From NCBI RefSeq assembly GCF_000768065.1, contig NZ_JRKM01000001.1, forward strand, positions 4,694,001 through 4,758,000: a DNA stretch of 64,000 nucleotides. Reading direction: 5' to 3'. Of this stretch, positions 42,840-51,458 are shown in pieces; positions within the stretch are counted from its first letter, which is position 1; each line of letters begins with the position of its first letter. The notes beneath the pieces are model-generated. The model was not told the origin of the DNA, made no database searches, and saw only the letters and a program-made list of their open reading frames with translations. Made by a program: the position numbers and the translations under genes. This DNA is from Aquabacterium sp. NJ1. Lineage in GTDB: Bacteria; Pseudomonadota; Gammaproteobacteria; Burkholderiales; Burkholderiaceae_C.

Positions 42840-44297
42840 TCAAGTGAACAGATGGTGCGCGGGCTTGAAGGCCTGGCACATGCGGCGGAAGGTGAAGCTG
42901 AAACCCGGGAACATGGCGATCACATGGCCGCTCTTGCTCTGGTACCAACTGTGGCAACCACCCGATTGCCACACCGTCTGCTTCATCTCGCGGTGGATCA
43001 TGCTGGTGTAGTCGTTCTCGGCATCGGGCTTGACCTCGATGGCCTTGCCCTTGCGAGCCTGCACCGCCTTGATCGCACGCATGATGTACTCCATCTGCGC
43101 CTCGATCACGAAGATGGCCGAGGTGTGGCCAATGCCGGTGTTCGGACCGGTCACCACGAACAGGTTGGGGAAGCCTGGCAGCGTCGTGCCCAGGTAGGCG
43201 CGGGGGAACGCGCTCCACACATCGCCCACCGATTTGCCTCCCTTGCCGATCACCGGGTACGAGATCACGCCGTCGGTCGCGTCATAGCCCGTGGAGTAAA
43301 CGATCAAGTCCAGATCGACCTGCTTGCCTTGCTTGGTGATGATGCCGCGCTCGTTGATCTCGGCGATGCCGTCGTCCTTGGTGTGCAGCGTCACATTGGG
43401 GCGGGCCAAGGCAGGGTAGAGCGTGCTGGACAGGATGATGCGCTTGCAGCCGATGGTGTAGTCCGGCGTGACGGCGGCTTGCAGCTTCGGGTCCTTCAAC
43501 TGGCGCTGGATGTTGCGCAGGGCGGCTTTCTGGGCCACCACATTGAGCATGGTCTTGGAGTACTTGAAGCCGATCACACGGCTTTCCAGCGACCAGTAGA
43601 TGAGGGTGCGCAGCGCCTTGTAGATCAGCCTGGAGCCCAGCAGCGAACGCTCGAACGCCGAGAAGACGCGGTCCGGGCGAGGCAGCACCCAGTGCGGCGT
43701 GCGCTGGAACACGTGCAGGTGCCCCACGTCCGGTGCGATCGCCGGGATCACTTGCGCCGCCGAGGCACCGCTGCCGATAATGGCCACGCGCTTGCCCTTG
43801 TAGTTGTAGTCATGGTCCCACGAGTTGGTGTGGAAGCTGTGGCCCTTGAAGCTGTCACGGCCCTTGAAGTTCGGGATCACAGGGGTGCTCAAGGGCCCGG
43901 AGGCGTTGATCAGGAACTTGGCTTGAAAGCTGCCAGCGCCATCGGTGTGGATCTGCCAGACCTGCTGGGCCTCATCCCACTGCACCTTGTTCACATTGGC
44001 GTTGAGCCGCACTTTCTCTTCGAGCTTGTGTTTGGCGATCACGTGCTTGGTGTACTCCACCAGCTCGTTTTGCTCGGCAAACATCTGCGTCCACTTATAG
44101 GGTTCGAACGACAGGGAGTACAGCGGGGATTGCACGTCCACCGCGGCTCCGGGGTAGCTGTTCTGGCTCCACGTGCCTCCGATCCAGGCCCGGCGCTCCA
44201 GCATCAGGAAATCGTTGATGCCATTTTTCTTGAGGTTGATGGCCGCCGCCTGGCCGCCAAAACCCGTGCCGATGATGATCGCCGTGTACGTTTGCAT
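42840..44297 (-). CDS. Baeyer-Villiger / flavin-containing monooxygenase
   Basis: A 485-residue FAD- and NADPH-dependent monooxygenase. GTGFGG (residues 11-16) is the FAD motif, FKGHSFHTNSWD near residue 155 is the Baeyer-Villiger fingerprint FxGxxxHxxxW, and GSGASAAQVIPAIA is the NADPH site. Such enzymes insert oxygen next to a ketone to give an ester. Neighbours are a divergent TetR regulator and a downstream hydrolase, suggesting ketone degradation by oxygenation and ester cleavage. Its stop lies 8 bases before the SDR remnant. Expression is probably controlled through the tandem repeats at 44317-44364. Confidence 0.88.
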   Translation of the reverse strand: MQTYTAIIIGTGFGGQAAAINLKKNGINDFLMLERRAWIGGTWSQNSYPGAAVDVQSPLYSLSFEPYKWTQMFAEQNELVEYTKHVIAKHKLEEKVRLNANVNKVQWDEAQQVWQIHTDGAGSFQAKFLINASGPLSTPVIPNFKGRDSFKGHSFHTNSWDHDYNYKGKRVAIIGSGASAAQVIPAIAPDVGHLHVFQRTPHWVLPRPDRVFSAFERSLLGSRLIYKALRTLIYWSLESRVIGFKYSKTMLNVVAQKAALRNIQRQLKDPKLQAAVTPDYTIGCKRIILSSTLYPALARPNVTLHTKDDGIAEINERGIITKQGKQVDLDLIVYSTGYDATDGVISYPVIGKGGKSVGDVWSAFPRAYLGTTLPGFPNLFVVTGPNTGIGHTSAIFVIEAQMEYIMRAIKAVQARKGKAIEVKPDAENDYTSMIHREMKQTVWQSGGCHSWYQSKSGHVIAMFPGFSFTFRRMCQAFKPAHHLFT

Positions 44298-44316
44298 GGT
44301 CCTGCTCGCAAATGTG

Positions 44317-44364
44317 AAGTGAAGATGCTTGTCGTCAGTTTACAAGTGAAGACGATTGTCGTCA
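44317..44364. promoter_or_regulatory. Tandem 21-bp operator repeats between the monooxygenase and TetR genes
   Basis: Two direct repeats, AAGTGAAGA then TTGTCGTCA with three bases between, lie at 44317-44337 and 44344-44364, differing at 2 of 21 positions with a 27-bp period. The second copy contains the exact dyad GACGA-TTG-TCGTC (44351-44363). They fill the gap between two divergent genes, so they are the likely binding sites of the TetR protein. Confidence 0.65.
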
Positions 44365-44373
44365 AATACGGGC

Positions 44374-45045
44374 ATGACGAAAACTGCAATCAGTGACGAC
44401 AACAAGGGCCGCGTTTACGGGGGGGAGAACCAGGAGGAGCGCCGCGCGCGGCGTCGCCAGCAATTCCTGGACGCGGGTCTGGAGGTGTTTGGCACCCTGG
44501 GCTACCGTGCCGCTACGGTGCGCACCTTGTGCAAGCAGGCTGGCCTGACGGACCGCTACTTCTATGAGTCATTCGACACCACGGAAGACTTGCTGATGGG
44601 CGTCTACCGCCAGCAGTGCGAAGCCCTGGAGCGTGCCGTGATGCAGGCCCTGGCCGCGACCGCTGGGCTGGCTGGCAACGATTTCATGAAAGGCATAGAG
44701 GCGGGCCTGGACGCGGTGTTCACGCAAGTGTCGGACGCGCGCATGGCGCGTGTCGTCTGGATCGAGGTGATGGGCATCAGCCCTCGCGTCGACAAGATGT
44801 ACAACGACACCATGGACGGTTTCGGCAACCTGATCATGATGGTGGCGCGGCAGCGTTACCCCGACCTCGGGACCACCGACCAGGATGAGATCCGCATGGT
44901 GGGCCTGGCCATCGCTGGTGCGGTCAGCCAATGCGTGTTGCACTGGATGCTGGGTGGCTACCGCGAGAGCAAGGCCACGATGGTGTCTGCGACCTCGCGG
45001 GTGTTCCGGGGCTTGTTGCTGACTTTGCCGCAGCGCAGCGTGTGA
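44374..45045 (+). CDS. TetR family transcriptional regulator
   Basis: A 223-residue TetR-type regulator. The N-terminal helix-turn-helix (RRQQFLDAGLEVFGTLGYRAATVRTLCKQAGLTDRYFYESFDTTEDLLMGVY) is intact. The C-terminal ligand domain is helical with VWIEVMGISPRVDKMYNDTM. It is divergent from the monooxygenase gene, with repeats in between, so it probably represses that gene and itself until a ketone or lipid ligand binds. The ATG at 44374 lies 9 bases after the second repeat. The gene ends with a strong hairpin. Confidence 0.88.
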   Translation: MTKTAISDDNKGRVYGGENQEERRARRRQQFLDAGLEVFGTLGYRAATVRTLCKQAGLTDRYFYESFDTTEDLLMGVYRQQCEALERAVMQALAATAGLAGNDFMKGIEAGLDAVFTQVSDARMARVVWIEVMGISPRVDKMYNDTMDGFGNLIMMVARQRYPDLGTTDQDEIRMVGLAIAGAVSQCVLHWMLGGYRESKATMVSATSRVFRGLLLTLPQRSV

Positions 45046-45055
45046 AGGGAGCAAA

Positions 45056-45094
45056 GCAAAACGCCCCAAGCATCACTGCTTGAGGCGTTTTAAA
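45056..45094. terminator. Bidirectional Rho-independent terminator (tetR / tRNA-Asn)
   Basis: AAAACGCC (45058-45065) pairs with GGCGTTTT (45084-45091), extended inward by CAAGCA and TGCTTG around a TCAC loop, with T-runs on either strand. It should stop the tetR transcript and the tRNA transcript coming from the other side. Confidence 0.85.
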
Positions 45095-45097
45095 ATT

Positions 45098-45173
45098 TGG
45101 CTCCTCGACCTGGGCTCGAACCAGGGACCTACGGATTAACAGTCCGGCGCTCTACCGACTGAGCTATCGAGGA
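45098..45173 (-). tRNA. tRNA-Asn (GTT), copy 1
   Basis: A 76-nt cloverleaf read on the minus strand with CCA encoded. The acceptor TCCTCGA pairs with TCGAGGA, the D arm has AGCTCAGTCGGTAGAGC, the anticodon loop is CTGTTAA (anticodon GTT), and the T arm has GGTTCGAGCC. It differs from the second copy only in the acceptor stem. Confidence 0.95.
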
Positions 45174-45224
45174 ACAAACGGTGTCGGGCTTTGCAAATCG
45201 GCAAGCAAAGCCGTCTTGAATTTT

Positions 45225-45300
45225 TGGCTCCCCGACCTGGGCTCGAACCAGGGACCTACGGATTAACAGTCCGGCGCTCTACCGACTGAGCTATCGGGGA
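45225..45300 (-). tRNA. tRNA-Asn (GTT), copy 2
   Basis: A 76-nt minus-strand tRNA with encoded CCA and anticodon GTT, the same body as copy 1 but with acceptor TCCCCGA/TCGGGGA, a compensated change. The copies are 51 bases apart and probably on one precursor, with this copy first. Confidence 0.95.
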
Positions 45301-45410
45301 TCATCTGAAGACCTTGCGCGTGGCGCGGTAATCAGTTGAGAGCGCGACTATAGCATGCTTTTACAAGTTGCCCGGCCGCGTTGCGTGTTTTCGTCAGCGG
45401 TGTGCGGCCT

Positions 45411-47588
45411 TCAGAAGTCGATTTGTGCGGACAGGGTCACGGTGCGCTGCGCCATCGGGAACAGGTAGATCGCGCCAAACGGGTTGGGCGATTCACGCCA
45501 GGCCTGGTTGTCCAGCAAGTTCATCACACCCAGCCGCCAGGTGATCGATTGCCCGCTGAGCGCCTGCGTGGCGCGCAGGGCCAGGTCCACCCGGGTCCAG
45601 TCGTGCAGGCGGATGGTGTTTTCCGGGTCAACCCATCGGCTGCCTTCGTGCACCAGATCGGCCTGCAGTGTGACGGGCAGGGTGCCAGACCAGGTGTAGG
45701 CGCCGGATAGCTTGGCCGTGTGCTTGGGCACGTTGACGGGCGATTTGCCGTTGATGAAGTCCTGGGCACTTTGGTGGCGTTCGGCGTCCAGCAGCATGGC
45801 GCTGCCGGCCAGGCTCCAGGCGCCCAGGCGGCCTTGCCAGTAGCCTTCCAGGCCCTGATGGGTGGACTCGCCGTCCCACACATAGCTGCTGTTGATGCTG
45901 TCGGCTTCCGGGCGGTTGATGTGGAACCAGTTCACGCCCCATTGCTGTGAGGCCTTGTCGATGCTGTACTGGCCCTTCACGCCAAGTTCAAGCTGCCGGC
46001 TCTTTTTCGTGGCCAGGATCTGACCTGGGTTGTTGAGGAAGCTACCGTAGGGGGCCGACTTCAGTTCGACGCCTTCTCCCCAGCTCGCGTAGGCACGGGT
46101 CTGCGGCGCAAAGGTGTAAGCCACTGCAAGCCAGGGCGTGGCGAGCGTACGATCGTCTGCCACGCTGGGCTCCATGCCGCCCGTTGGCACGCTCTCGCGA
46201 TGCAGTTGCGTGTAGCGCGCCCCCAGCCAGGCTTGCCATTGCGCCGACAGCGCCATGGCGTCCTGCAGCATCCATTCGGTGCTTTGTTCATGCCGGCTGG
46301 CCACGAAGTAAGTTGGCGTGGGGTCTGAGGGCTGTGGGGCATAGGGGTCTGCCAGGTTGCCCGTGCCCACGTAGTTGTAGGCCTGGGTCGACATGGCCGT
46401 GCGGTGCACGGACCGCAGCACGCTCATGCCGAGTTCATGCTTGATGGAGCCCGTCTGCACATTGCCTTGGAGCTGCGCCAGCAGGGAACGTGTCAGCCGC
46501 AACTCGTCGTCCGAGCGGTAGTCGTACAGATCGAAATCGCCGTTGGCGCAATAGACATACAAGCCTTTGACGCCATAGGTGCAGCCGCCCAAGGGGAAAG
46601 CCGCACGGTCATTGGACTTGAGCCTCTGCTCGCCAAAAGTCACCGTGCTCCTCCAGCCTTGACCCCAGTCGCTGCGCAGGCGGACGGTGCCCGTGTTGCC
46701 TTCGAACTGAACAGGTTCGGTCCATGGCTGGTTGTTCAGGTTGAGGTTGGGGTCTACATCGTGCGCAGAAGGCAGTTGGCCACCCAACAGGCTGAAGCCG
46801 GGGACGCTGGGCTGGCTCATGTAGCTGTGTTCGAACTCGGCCTCGATCGTGTGGGCGGTGTTGATGCGGCGATCAACGGCCAAGGCGAGCAACTGGCGAT
46901 GGCCCTTGGTGTTGTCCACATGCGTGGCCAGGCGTTCGGTTGCGGCGTTGAGCCGCACACCCCACTCCTGGCGATCACCGGTGCGCTCGCTCAGGTCCAC
47001 ACTGGCCAGCATGTCACCCGCATCGTCAACCGACATCGTCGCCGTGCGAACGCGCGCATCAGGCCGCTTGACCACCAGGTTCACCAGGCCACCCGGCGCG
47101 CTCACGCCCGCTTGCATGCCGCTGGTCCCCTTGAGCAGTTCCACCGACGCCTTGTTGTCCAAGGGCAGGCGCGTCTCGGCGTTGATGGGCAGGCCTTCTC
47201 GGCGGTAGTTGTAGGCGTTGTCCAGCGTGAAGCCGCGGATGGTCAGGTAGTCCCAGTAACCCACCGTGTTGTACGAGTCTGTGGTGCTGGCGTCGAGCTT
47301 GGTCAGGTCGGCCAGACGCGTGGCCTGGGCATTGCGCAGCGTGGCCTCGCCAAAGCTCTGCGCCTGCACGGGCTGCTGCCACGCGGGGCCGTCACCCAGC
47401 CCGGCGATGCTGGCACGAGGCTGCCTGGGGCCTTGTGCCGTGACATTGACGCTGGGCAGGCTGTCTGCCGAGCCTTCGCTTTGCGCGTGGCTGGTGGCGC
47501 TGCTGATCAGGCCAACGATGGCCAGGCCAAGCGGGGACAGACGGTATCGGGCCTTGCGTTGAACAAAGGCGGTGGTGGGCTTGTGCAT
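45411..47588 (-). CDS. TonB-dependent outer-membrane receptor under TPP riboswitch control
   Basis: A 725-residue TonB-dependent receptor. Signal peptide (ending SSATSHAQS), TonB-box-like LPSVNVTAQ, plug domain with WDYLTIRGFTLDNAYNYRREGLP and a 22-strand-type barrel ending in TLSAQIDF. By sequence type it would be called a siderophore receptor. However, a TPP riboswitch lies in its leader, so the cargo is more likely thiamine, a thiamine precursor or a thiamine-bound compound. GGAG precedes the ATG at 47588; the frame extends upstream to 47651, but only that start gives a well-placed signal peptide. Transport would need TonB-ExbBD from elsewhere. Confidence 0.87.
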   Translation of the reverse strand: MHKPTTAFVQRKARYRLSPLGLAIVGLISSATSHAQSEGSADSLPSVNVTAQGPRQPRASIAGLGDGPAWQQPVQAQSFGEATLRNAQATRLADLTKLDASTTDSYNTVGYWDYLTIRGFTLDNAYNYRREGLPINAETRLPLDNKASVELLKGTSGMQAGVSAPGGLVNLVVKRPDARVRTATMSVDDAGDMLASVDLSERTGDRQEWGVRLNAATERLATHVDNTKGHRQLLALAVDRRINTAHTIEAEFEHSYMSQPSVPGFSLLGGQLPSAHDVDPNLNLNNQPWTEPVQFEGNTGTVRLRSDWGQGWRSTVTFGEQRLKSNDRAAFPLGGCTYGVKGLYVYCANGDFDLYDYRSDDELRLTRSLLAQLQGNVQTGSIKHELGMSVLRSVHRTAMSTQAYNYVGTGNLADPYAPQPSDPTPTYFVASRHEQSTEWMLQDAMALSAQWQAWLGARYTQLHRESVPTGGMEPSVADDRTLATPWLAVAYTFAPQTRAYASWGEGVELKSAPYGSFLNNPGQILATKKSRQLELGVKGQYSIDKASQQWGVNWFHINRPEADSINSSYVWDGESTHQGLEGYWQGRLGAWSLAGSAMLLDAERHQSAQDFINGKSPVNVPKHTAKLSGAYTWSGTLPVTLQADLVHEGSRWVDPENTIRLHDWTRVDLALRATQALSGQSITWRLGVMNLLDNQAWRESPNPFGAIYLFPMAQRTVTLSAQIDF

Positions 47589-47679
47589 TGACTGCTCCGG
47601 CACGAAACGATGTTGTGTCGTCTCGTGGTCGGCAGGCACGCTGGCGGACATGGCCTGGCGGCTTGTCCGGTGCGCATCG

Positions 47680-47777
47680 TTGCTTCCCTACGCGAGAACG
47701 ACCTCGGTCAGGTTCAAAGGGTGTTTCTCAGCGAAGCGCGTCCGGTGTCGGACGGCCTCGCACCCCTAGCGAAGGCT
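47680..47777 (-). promoter_or_regulatory. TPP riboswitch (THI element)
   Basis: Read on the minus strand the conserved parts of the thiamine pyrophosphate aptamer appear in order: GGGGTGC (47766-47760), a variable stem, CTGAGA (47731-47726), ACCC, GAACCTGA (47715-47708), and GCGTAGGGAA (47693-47684). It is followed by about 90 bases of leader before the receptor ATG at 47588. The 3' strand GCGTAGGGAAGC would form P1. Control is probably at translation, since no hairpin with a T-run is seen between aptamer and start. Confidence 0.92.
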
Positions 47778-47794
47778 GGATTCTACCGGCTGGC

Positions 47795-48868
47795 TCACCT
47801 GGCCACACCCAGGCGCTGGTGCAGCAGCGGGCTGGTGGTGGTGTAGAGCAGGTGCTGCGGTGCGTCCGGGTGCACGGTGGCGGCCGCATGGTGCGCCGCC
47901 AACGTGGCCTCGTGAAAGCCACACAGCAGCAGGCGCTTCTTGCCCGGGTAGGTGTTGATGTCGCCCACGGCGTGGATGCCGGGGATGCTGCTCTCGAAAC
48001 TTGCGGTGGACACGGCCACCTGCTTGCGCTCCAGGGTCAGGCCCCAGGTCGTCAAGGGCCCCAGCTTGGGGCTCATGCCGAGCCGAACGAGCAGGTGATC
48101 CAAGGTTTGCGTGCGGGTCTGCCCGTCGGCGCCCAGTATCTGCAAGGCCGTCAGGTGCTCCCCTTCGACCTGCGCGGCCACAGGCATGCCCACAACCAGC
48201 TCGATCTGGCCCGCGGCCATCAAGGCGCGGACCTGCTTGTCCAGCTCGTCGTCTGCCTGGAACTGATCGCGCCGATGCAGCAGGCTCAAGCGCGCGGGGC
48301 GCTGTGCGGGGTCAGGGTGCTGCGCCATGTCGAGTGCGGCCGCCAAGGCCTCGTCACCACCGCCATGGATGAGCAGGTGCCGGCCAGCCCAAGGCATAGG
48401 CGCCTCAGCCTGTTCTGGCAGGAAGTAGTGCAGGTTGTGGACAGCTTCCAGCCCGGGTAGGTTCAAGCCGCGCGGCACAAACGCACCCGCGCCCGCCGCG
48501 ATGAACACGGAACGCGCGCGCGCCTGCAGGCCTTTGTCTGTCTGGATCTCGAAGCTACCCTCGGGCAGCGCACGCAACTCGGACACCATGTGCCCCAGAT
48601 GCAGGTTGCGAGGTGGCGCACCGGGTGCATCAGTGGGCATGAAGGGCGCGGCCTGGATCAGCAGTTGCTGGGTCAGTTCACGCCCTGTGCACACGGGCAC
48701 ACCGGGGATGTCATAGATGGGTTTGTCGGGGTACAGCGCCGTGCACTGGCCCCCGGCGTGCGGCAGCACGTCAATGATCTCGGCCTTGAGGCCCAGCAGG
48801 CCTAGTTGGAAGACCTGGAACAGGCCAACCGGGCCGGCGCCGACGACCAGGGCATCGGTGTGGATCAT
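47795..48868 (-). CDS. Ferredoxin-NADP reductase, thioredoxin-reductase-like type
   Basis: A 357-residue FAD/NADPH flavoprotein of the TrxR-like ferredoxin-NADP reductase group (YumC type). VVGAGPVGLFQVF is the FAD motif, GGQCTALYPDKPIYDIPGVP is diagnostic for the group, HGGGDEALAAALDMA is the NADPH motif, and GIHAVGDINTYPGKKRLLLCGFHEA binds FAD near the end. It has no CxxC redox pair. It lies 27 bases after a 7Fe ferredoxin gene and probably reduces that ferredoxin for the sulfite reductase or other enzymes. Confidence 0.88.
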   Translation of the reverse strand: MIHTDALVVGAGPVGLFQVFQLGLLGLKAEIIDVLPHAGGQCTALYPDKPIYDIPGVPVCTGRELTQQLLIQAAPFMPTDAPGAPPRNLHLGHMVSELRALPEGSFEIQTDKGLQARARSVFIAAGAGAFVPRGLNLPGLEAVHNLHYFLPEQAEAPMPWAGRHLLIHGGGDEALAAALDMAQHPDPAQRPARLSLLHRRDQFQADDELDKQVRALMAAGQIELVVGMPVAAQVEGEHLTALQILGADGQTRTQTLDHLLVRLGMSPKLGPLTTWGLTLERKQVAVSTASFESSIPGIHAVGDINTYPGKKRLLLCGFHEATLAAHHAAATVHPDAPQHLLYTTTSPLLHQRLGVAR

Positions 48869-48895
48869 CGGCTGTGCCGCACGAAGTGCCAGCGA

Positions 48896-49219
48896 TCAGC
48901 GGATCAGTTGATCCAGCTTGCCGGTCTTGTCCTTCCACTCCTCGGCATCGGGCAAGGCTTCCTTGCGCTTGGTGATGCTGGGCCAGGACTTGGCCAGGTC
49001 GGCGTTGATCTGGATGTACTGCTGCTGGTTGCCGGGCACGTCTTCTTCGGGGACGATGGCGTTGACCGGGCACTCGGGGATGCAGACCGCGCAGTCAATG
49101 CACTCATCGGGGTCGATGACCAGGAAGTTGGGGCCTTCGCGGAAGCAGTCCACCGGGCACACGTCCACACAGTCCGTGTATTTGCAGCGGATGCAGGCTT
49201 CGGTGACGACGTGGGTCAT
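48896..49219 (-). CDS. fdxA: Seven-iron ferredoxin (FdxA type)
   Basis: A 107-residue 3Fe-4S/4Fe-4S ferredoxin. The N-terminus [26 protein letters not shown] has the first Cys set, with the spacing expected for a 3Fe-4S site, and [12 protein letters not shown] the 4Fe-4S set. The C-terminal extension ([17 protein letters not shown]) is typical of FdxA. It carries electrons from the adjacent reductase, likely including to the ferredoxin-type sulfite reductase encoded nearby. Confidence 0.92.
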   Translation of the reverse strand: MTHVVTEACIRCKYTDCVDVCPVDCFREGPNFLVIDPDECIDCAVCIPECPVNAIVPEEDVPGNQQQYIQINADLAKSWPSITKRKEALPDAEEWKDKTGKLDQLIR

Positions 49220-49281
49220 GTCTAGTCTCTTGAATCAGTTGAAGGTGAATAGGGCGAGATTCTACGGGCTGGGCTTGCGCT

Positions 49282-50106
49282 TTAGCCTTTCGCAGGGTCT
49301 CTTGCTTCGCCACAAAGGGCGATATGGGTCAAAGGTTGATCAGGAAGATCGGTGGCGCCCGCGCCCACGATGACCAGCGTGGGCCGCCCGGCGTGAACCG
49401 AGCTGGCGTCGCCCAGCGTGCCGACCGTGTGCAGGGTGTGGCGCATGTCGGGCCAACCGGCGCGAGAAACCACGCTGACCTCGGTGTCAGCAGGCCAGCC
49501 AGCATCCAGCAAGCCTTTGGACAGCGGGGCCAACTGACGCCCGGCCATGTAGAACACTTCCGTGTCTGCGCGCTGGCCCGGGCCCATGCCGCATTGCAGG
49601 TCGCCAGTGCGCGTCATGGCGGTGGTGAAGCTCACGCTGCGGCCCGTGCCTCGACGGGTCAGGGGGCGCTTGGTGGCGGCGGCGGCGGCCAAAGCCGAAG
49701 TCACGCCCGGCACCACTTCGCAGTCGATGCCCGCTTCGTGGAGCACGTGGAGCTCTTCCTCCAGCCGGCCGAAGAGGCTGGGGTCACCACCCTTGAGCCG
49801 CGCAACCAGGCCCCGCTCGCCATGAATGGCACCCATGGCCAGCGCCTGCTCGACCAGCAACTGGTTGATGCGCGTCTGGCCGTTGAAGTCGCTGCCTTCC
49901 TTGCCGGAAAAGCCGCGCTTGCCCACGTCGATCCAGTCCGCCTGTGGCGCCAGATCACGCAGTGTGGCATCAGCCAGCGCGTCAAACAGCACCACCTGCG
50001 CTTGCGCCAGCAGGCGGCTGCCACGCACCGTGATCAGATCGGCCTCACCGGGGCCGGCCCCGATGAAGACGACTTTGGCTGCAACGAGTGAGCAGGGTTT
50101 GTCCAC
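49282..50106 (-). CDS. cobA: Uroporphyrinogen-III C-methyltransferase
   Basis: A 274-residue SAM-dependent methyltransferase that makes precorrin-2 for siroheme. VFIGAGPGEADLITVRGSRLLAQAQVVLFD near the N-terminus and the P-x-x-T-S-A segment, VVPGVTSALAAAAATKRPLTRRG, are diagnostic. It contains only the CysG C-terminal activity; the dehydrogenase/ferrochelatase part must be elsewhere. It is the last gene of the cys cluster, 26 bases after cysN, and supplies siroheme to CysI. Confidence 0.9.
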   Translation of the reverse strand: MDKPCSLVAAKVVFIGAGPGEADLITVRGSRLLAQAQVVLFDALADATLRDLAPQADWIDVGKRGFSGKEGSDFNGQTRINQLLVEQALAMGAIHGERGLVARLKGGDPSLFGRLEEELHVLHEAGIDCEVVPGVTSALAAAAATKRPLTRRGTGRSVSFTTAMTRTGDLQCGMGPGQRADTEVFYMAGRQLAPLSKGLLDAGWPADTEVSVVSRAGWPDMRHTLHTVGTLGDASSVHAGRPTLVIVGAGATDLPDQPLTHIALCGEARDPAKG

Positions 50107-50132
50107 GGATGCTTCCTTGTGCTGAAGGGCGA

Positions 50133-51458
50133 TCAGGCCGCCTTGACCAGCAACGCGCCGCTGGTGCGGTTGGTCGTGGGGTCGACCACGATCAGGGCGC
50201 CGCCAACGCGGTTGTCCAGGTAAGGCTCAACCGGCAGTGGCTGCTGTGTCTGGATCTGCACGCGGCCGATTTCGTTGACGGCCAGCTCGCCAGCATCACG
50301 GTCTTCCAGCGTGTGGATGTCCAGGCGGTTGTCGATCGAGGTGATGCGCGCCTGCACCCAGCGGTTGCCATGGCGCACCCAGTACTTGCGGCCGACCACG
50401 GCGGGTTCGGTATCCAGCCAGGCCAGGGTGGCGGTGAAGCTGTCCGTGGGCTTGATGCTGCCGGGCGTGTGGATCCAGTCGCCGCGCGAGACGTCGACCT
50501 GGCGGTCCAGCACGATGCCGGCGGACTGGCCCGCTTCGCACGAATCGACCACCAGGGCCGAGTGACGCACTTCAGCCACGATGGCCGTCTGGCCGCTCGG
50601 GAACATCTGCACTTCGTCGCCGGCCTTGACGGCGCCGTGGGCAATACGGCCCCAGAAAGCGCGGTACTGGTGGCCCGTGCCGGAGGCAGAGGCTTCGCCT
50701 TCGCCCACGCTGTCGCGGGTCACGTACTGCACGGGGTGCAGCAGGGCGCCGTCGTGGCGCTCGTCGCTCGGCGGCAGTTCTTCCAGCACTTGCAGCAGCG
50801 TCGGGCCCTTGTACCAAGGCCAGTTGGCGCTGGGCGTGGTCACGTTGTCGCCACGCAGGGCGGACACGGGGATCACGCCCTTGCTGTCGATGCCGGCCTG
50901 TGCCGCGAAGGCTTCCAGCGAGGCCTTGACGTTGTTGAAGGCGGTTTCGGTGTCCTGCTCGATGGCGTCCAGCTTGTTGATGGCGAACACGATGTTGGGC
51001 ACGCGCAGCAGGTGGGCCAGCAGGCTGTGACGGCGGGTCTGGGCCAACAAGGGCACAGGCGACGCTTTCCAGTCGATCTTGGTGATGTCGACCAGCACCA
51101 CGGCGGCGTCAGAACCAGCGGCAGCCGTCACCATGTTGCGGGTGTACTGCTCGTGGCCTGGGGCGTCGGCGATGATGAACTTGCGCGTCTTGGTCGCGAA
51201 GTAGCGGTAGGCCACATCGATGGTGATGCCTTGCTCACGTTCGGCTTCCAGGCCGTCGGTCAGCAGCGACAGGTCGATTGGCGCACCGGCGGCGCGCTTT
51301 TCCAGCGCATCCAGCTGGTCGGCCAGGATGGCGCGGCTGTCGAACAGCAGGCGGCCGATCAGGGTGCTCTTGCCGTCGTCAACGCTGCCAGCAGTCAGGA
51401 AGCGCAGGGCCTTGTGGGCGAGCTCTTCGCGAGCTTCGTTATGGGTCACGGTAGTCAT
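50133..51458 (-). CDS. cysN: Sulfate adenylyltransferase subunit 1 (GTPase)
   Basis: A 441-residue EF-Tu-like GTPase subunit of ATP sulfurylase. G1 GSVDDGKST (residues about 24-32), G3 DAPGHEQYTRNM, G4 NKLD, and beta-barrel domains follow. No C-terminal APS kinase domain (CysC) is present, which fits direct APS reduction by CysH. Its ATG overlaps the cysD stop (TGATG). GTP hydrolysis drives formation of APS from ATP and sulfate. Confidence 0.94.
   Translation of the reverse strand: MTTVTHNEAREELAHKALRFLTAGSVDDGKSTLIGRLLFDSRAILADQLDALEKRAAGAPIDLSLLTDGLEAEREQGITIDVAYRYFATKTRKFIIADAPGHEQYTRNMVTAAAGSDAAVVLVDITKIDWKASPVPLLAQTRRHSLLAHLLRVPNIVFAINKLDAIEQDTETAFNNVKASLEAFAAQAGIDSKGVIPVSALRGDNVTTPSANWPWYKGPTLLQVLEELPPSDERHDGALLHPVQYVTRDSVGEGEASASGTGHQYRAFWGRIAHGAVKAGDEVQMFPSGQTAIVAEVRHSALVVDSCEAGQSAGIVLDRQVDVSRGDWIHTPGSIKPTDSFTATLAWLDTEPAVVGRKYWVRHGNRWVQARITSIDNRLDIHTLEDRDAGELAVNEIGRVQIQTQQPLPVEPYLDNRVGGALIVVDPTTNRTSGALLVKAA

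Noticed and set aside
42852..44396. Plus-strand reading frame of 514 codons opposite the monooxygenase
   Set aside because: Antisense shadow; the monooxygenase carries complete FAD, NADPH and fingerprint motifs.
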